DNA from: Flammula alnicola
Lineage: Eukaryota > Basidiomycota > Agaricomycetes > Agaricales > Strophariaceae
Length of the DNA: 57,664 bases
Assembly (NCBI GenBank): GCA_015499995.1
Contig: JADNRV010000301.1
Location: 1-57,664 of the forward strand
Direction: 5' to 3'
Part shown: positions 55,386 through 57,664 of the stretch, in pieces
Numbering within the stretch: the first letter of the stretch is position 1
Layout: the number at the start of each line of letters is the position of its first letter
The notes under the pieces: model-generated
Told to the model about the DNA's origin: nothing
What the model saw: only the letters and a program-made list of their open reading frames with translations
Database searches by the model: none
Made by a program: the position numbers and the translations under genes

Positions 55386-56858
55386 TTAAGACTTTTGTTC
55401 AAAGTGGAATGCTTCCGACAACGCAAGCAGGTTAGCGCCGTCGGTCCGCATGATTTTGATGTCGATCCCCTCATCGATAAAGTGGCGAATTTGAACGATG
55501 GTGTCTTTATCGATGTAGTCATACGACCCATAGTCGGTATCGTACATGAGCTCCAGGCTAAGACAAGACAATGGTCGACGGTGTGGATTTTGAATTTCGT
55601 CCATGGACCCGCACAGCTTCGGAATAAGGCTCCGAGGGAAGGTTGCGAGTTGAACTCGTTGAGAAAAAGAGATTCTGGTTAGAAGAGGGAGAAAACATTT
55701 TTCGTTTTGCGTATGGTCACTTTGAGACATGTGTGAAGTCTTTGCAAAGTGTTGGAAGAAGTCTTCCAATTGGTCAATTTGATTGAGCCTGAGATTTAAG
55801 CTTCTAAGCGCAGGCATCAGCTGACACAGACGAATGAGATCGCCTTTACGGATTGTTTTGCCGGAAAGATAGAAAGTTTTCAGGGAACAGGACGAGCGTG
55901 TTATACATGATGTGATGCCCTCGATTGGCGGAGTATAACCATAATTGCATCCAAACTCGACCAAGGAAGGTAGTGCCACTTTGTTGAGCAAATGGTCTGC
56001 GGTTACGCGGTCAGTCTGCAGGTGGAGAGTTTGAAGAAGAGGGTGAATAATGCGATTTTCGGATATCAGATGATCGCCATTCCCAGCACTAACAGAGAAC
56101 AACTTGCAATGTATCATCTGTGGGGTACTTTGAAGAAGTTCCAAGCATTCGTCGATCGAGAGGTTGCTGGCCTGCATGTCAGTGATGGCGCTCCATTCGA
56201 TAACGACTGATTCGAGCGGAAGTCGTGAAATTTCTATCTTTCTTGGCGTCGGCTTAGGGCCAGCCAACCTGAACCAATCTGAATATGTGGGCCCATAAGG
56301 ATGTAGTTTGAGCGTTTTGAGTTGGGGGGCACCTCGAGAGTCGCCGGTGAACATGGATAGCCACGTGGAAGAGCCGCGATATTTCAGGTGCGCCCACCGG
56401 GTAGAATGTCGGTTGATGAGCTTGATCAAACGGCGAATGATGATAGGGGAGCCATAGTCGTCGGGGTCAAGGTAAAGGTTAAGTAACAAAGGAAGTTGGC
56501 CGGATCGACCTATCCATTCCCGCGCTAACTGAATCAGTGAGCGATGGCTTCTGGGAGTCAGGCGAAGAGGGACAGACGTCCAGAGTTGAGGCGTTGTGAG
56601 AGCAATCTCTCGCCACTTTTGACATACAGATGACAGGATTAAGGGAGCAGATATTGCGGTGCTGGTTTCGTGTTCAAGGTCTTTGTCGACCAGTTCTTCA
56701 GGAATACAGTGCAGGAAAATCTCGGATGAAATTTCTGGAGGAAGTAGTTGAGTAAGGAGGTCATGATGGAGGTTTGTCCGGGGTTTCAGTATCTGACGCT
56801 CCCCCTGAATCTCCGAGTCGGCGGGCCGGGTCTCCTTCACTTTGGCGGTCTGGTCCAT
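55386..56858 (-). CDS. F-box protein, 5' end uncertain
   Basis: One open frame of 490 residues from ATG 56858. The F-box reads LLPPEISSEIFLHCIPEEL and SSVCQKWREIALTTPQLW. The body has the family block VVIEWSAITDMQ, DECLELLQSTPQMIHC and a terminal YIDKDTIVQIRHFIDEGIDI. The frame is open upstream of the ATG to about 56925 and there matches the family's N-terminus (SPCKNFNCDPYRKWVELDIQ), with the second Cys of CDPC changed to Tyr. No Met precedes it. The true start may lie in a short upstream exon, as in the 9575 gene; an acceptor GCCTAAG lies at about 56930. It belongs to the same family as the left-hand F-box genes 40-50 kb away. Confidence 0.8.
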   Translation of the reverse strand: MDQTAKVKETRPADSEIQGERQILKPRTNLHHDLLTQLLPPEISSEIFLHCIPEELVDKDLEHETSTAISAPLILSSVCQKWREIALTTPQLWTSVPLRLTPRSHRSLIQLAREWIGRSGQLPLLLNLYLDPDDYGSPIIIRRLIKLINRHSTRWAHLKYRGSSTWLSMFTGDSRGAPQLKTLKLHPYGPTYSDWFRLAGPKPTPRKIEISRLPLESVVIEWSAITDMQASNLSIDECLELLQSTPQMIHCKLFSVSAGNGDHLISENRIIHPLLQTLHLQTDRVTADHLLNKVALPSLVEFGCNYGYTPPIEGITSCITRSSCSLKTFYLSGKTIRKGDLIRLCQLMPALRSLNLRLNQIDQLEDFFQHFAKTSHMSQSDHTQNEKCFLPLLTRISFSQRVQLATFPRSLIPKLCGSMDEIQNPHRRPLSCLSLELMYDTDYGSYDYIDKDTIVQIRHFIDEGIDIKIMRTDGANLLALSEAFHFEQKS

Positions 56859-57216
56859 CTGGATATCGAGTTCTACCCACTTTCTGTAAGGGTCGCAATT
56901 AAAATTTTTGCACGGAGAATAGGTGTCTTAGGCTGCACCTAACAGAAGTTACTAACCTGGTAGCAAGTTATGGCTATTGAATAAACTTAGAGAGCGCGAT
57001 GTTCAGAATTGATGAGTCGCAGTGTCACGACTTACCTCGGTTCGTCACAGTTCGTCACACAGAATGTTACGCTGGCGTGACACCATTATAGTGACACCGT
57101 GATTATAATGTCATTGTCAAAGCATCTCAGCCTTCAACCACGTACTATTAGGACCAGTCACCATAGCCCTTAAACCTATCAACCCAAAATTCGAACTTAT
57201 TCGAAATGGAAGCGCC
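56859..57216. promoter_or_regulatory. Divergent promoter region of the F-box and RWD-domain genes
   Basis: It includes possible unannotated 5' exons of the F-box gene. TCGTCACA-type words repeat at about 57045-57060 and GTGACA at 57079-57094. Confidence 0.4.
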
Positions 57217-57220
57217 ATGA
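57206..57220 (+). promoter_or_regulatory. Four-codon upstream ORF overlapping the RWD gene start
   Basis: ATG GAA GCG CCA TGA ends in the ATGA shared with the start codon of the main frame at 57217. The first ATG has the better context (A at -3). Ribosomes would have to reinitiate or leak to make the main protein. Confidence 0.45.
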
Positions 57221-57664
57221 ATCAAGAATTAATTAGACAACAACTCCAAGAGCTTCAACTTATCCAGTGCTCTATTCTTCCAACGGAACGCTTTATATTT
57301 CTCGACAATTCTATGTCATGGAAGGTGGCCATGGAGGAATATGCCGAAGATCCGATTGGGAACTTCAATTCCTTGGAATGTCCTCCTTTTTTGGGCATCC
57401 GAGTCGACGGCGCAAAGATATGGTTCGAAATCAGGATGGCTCAGGGAGGTGACGCTGGTTCTGACGTTGTTTCAAAACCTTCCATCTCGGTCAAGGGAGA
57501 AGATATATCGCGGGCAGAGCAAGAGAGATGGAAAGCTCTTGTAGCTGACAAGATGGAGGAAATATCAGATTCAGAGTACGTCACGAAGTATTATTTGTGT
57601 ATTAATTTCGCATTTCTCATTCTTCAATCCAGATTCCCAGTGTATCAGCTCATTTCTCTATACC
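57217..57664 (+). CDS. N-terminal part of an RWD-domain protein (possible E3 ligase), cut by the window edge
   Basis: First exon 57217-57575, a GTACGT donor, and a second exon from 57633 that joins in phase (DSE then FPVYQLISLY) and runs off the window. The start MNQELIRQQLQELQLIQCSI fits the opening of an RWD domain, where a helix is followed by LQ(S/C)I. IRVDGAKIWFEIRMAQGG would be the beta strands that follow. In Agaricomycetes such N-termini occur on RING or RBR ubiquitin ligases and on RNF25-like proteins, but the catalytic part is outside the window. If so, it is another ubiquitin-system gene next to F-box genes. Confidence 0.55.
   Translation, partial: MNQELIRQQLQELQLIQCSILPTERFIFLDNSMSWKVAMEEYAEDPIGNFNSLECPPFLGIRVDGAKIWFEIRMAQGGDAGSDVVSKPSISVKGEDISRAEQERWKALVADKMEEISDSEYVTKYYLCINFAFLILQSRFPVYQLISLY

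Overview
The window looks like nuclear DNA of a mushroom-forming basidiomycete (Agaricomycetes). Genes carry many short GT-AG introns, there are repeated F-box genes, a FunK1-type kinase, an AA9 polysaccharide monooxygenase, a GH28 pectinase and a Zn2Cys6 regulator with the layout usual in Agaricomycetes. No bacterial operon structure is present. All homology calls come from reading translations; no database was searched.

Left part (1-13.6 kb). An F-box/cohesin-loader neighbourhood that has been partly duplicated. An intact F-box gene (4770) converges on an intact seven-exon mau2/scc4-like gene (9273 to 6797, minus), and a second F-box gene (9575) diverges from it. A decayed copy of the same F-box-end plus mau2-end unit lies at 1-2602, interrupted by a minus-strand F-box pseudogene. 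Its right edge is joined to the tail of an unrelated Ser/Thr-rich gene. A further F-box fragment (11.6-12.1 kb) and a two-exon F-box-like gene (12081-13531) follow.

Middle part (13.6-36.7 kb). This part has few genes and many remnants: a tRNA-Gly(GCC) with an intron, a 584-bp MITE, an F-box gene (18258), two decayed class I/II aminotransferase copies on either side of an intact FunK1 kinase (21959-24349), cytochrome c oxidase subunit Va (26231-26711), a GCN4-like bZIP gene (29454-30077), and long stretches with no recognisable gene.

Right part (36.7-57.7 kb). Gene-dense: a 14-exon M17 leucyl aminopeptidase convergent with a Zn2Cys6 transcription factor, a DUF2235 remnant, two frameshifted F-box genes, a disordered Pro/Ser-rich protein, a divergent pair of secreted plant-cell-wall enzymes (AA9 LPMO and GH28, the latter with 20 predicted exons and one frameshift), another F-box gene, and the start of an RWD-domain protein cut by the window edge.

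The strongest themes are repeated duplication and decay of one F-box family (ten loci or remnants) and a likely co-regulated saprotrophic LPMO/pectinase pair. I see no operon-like or defence-like system.
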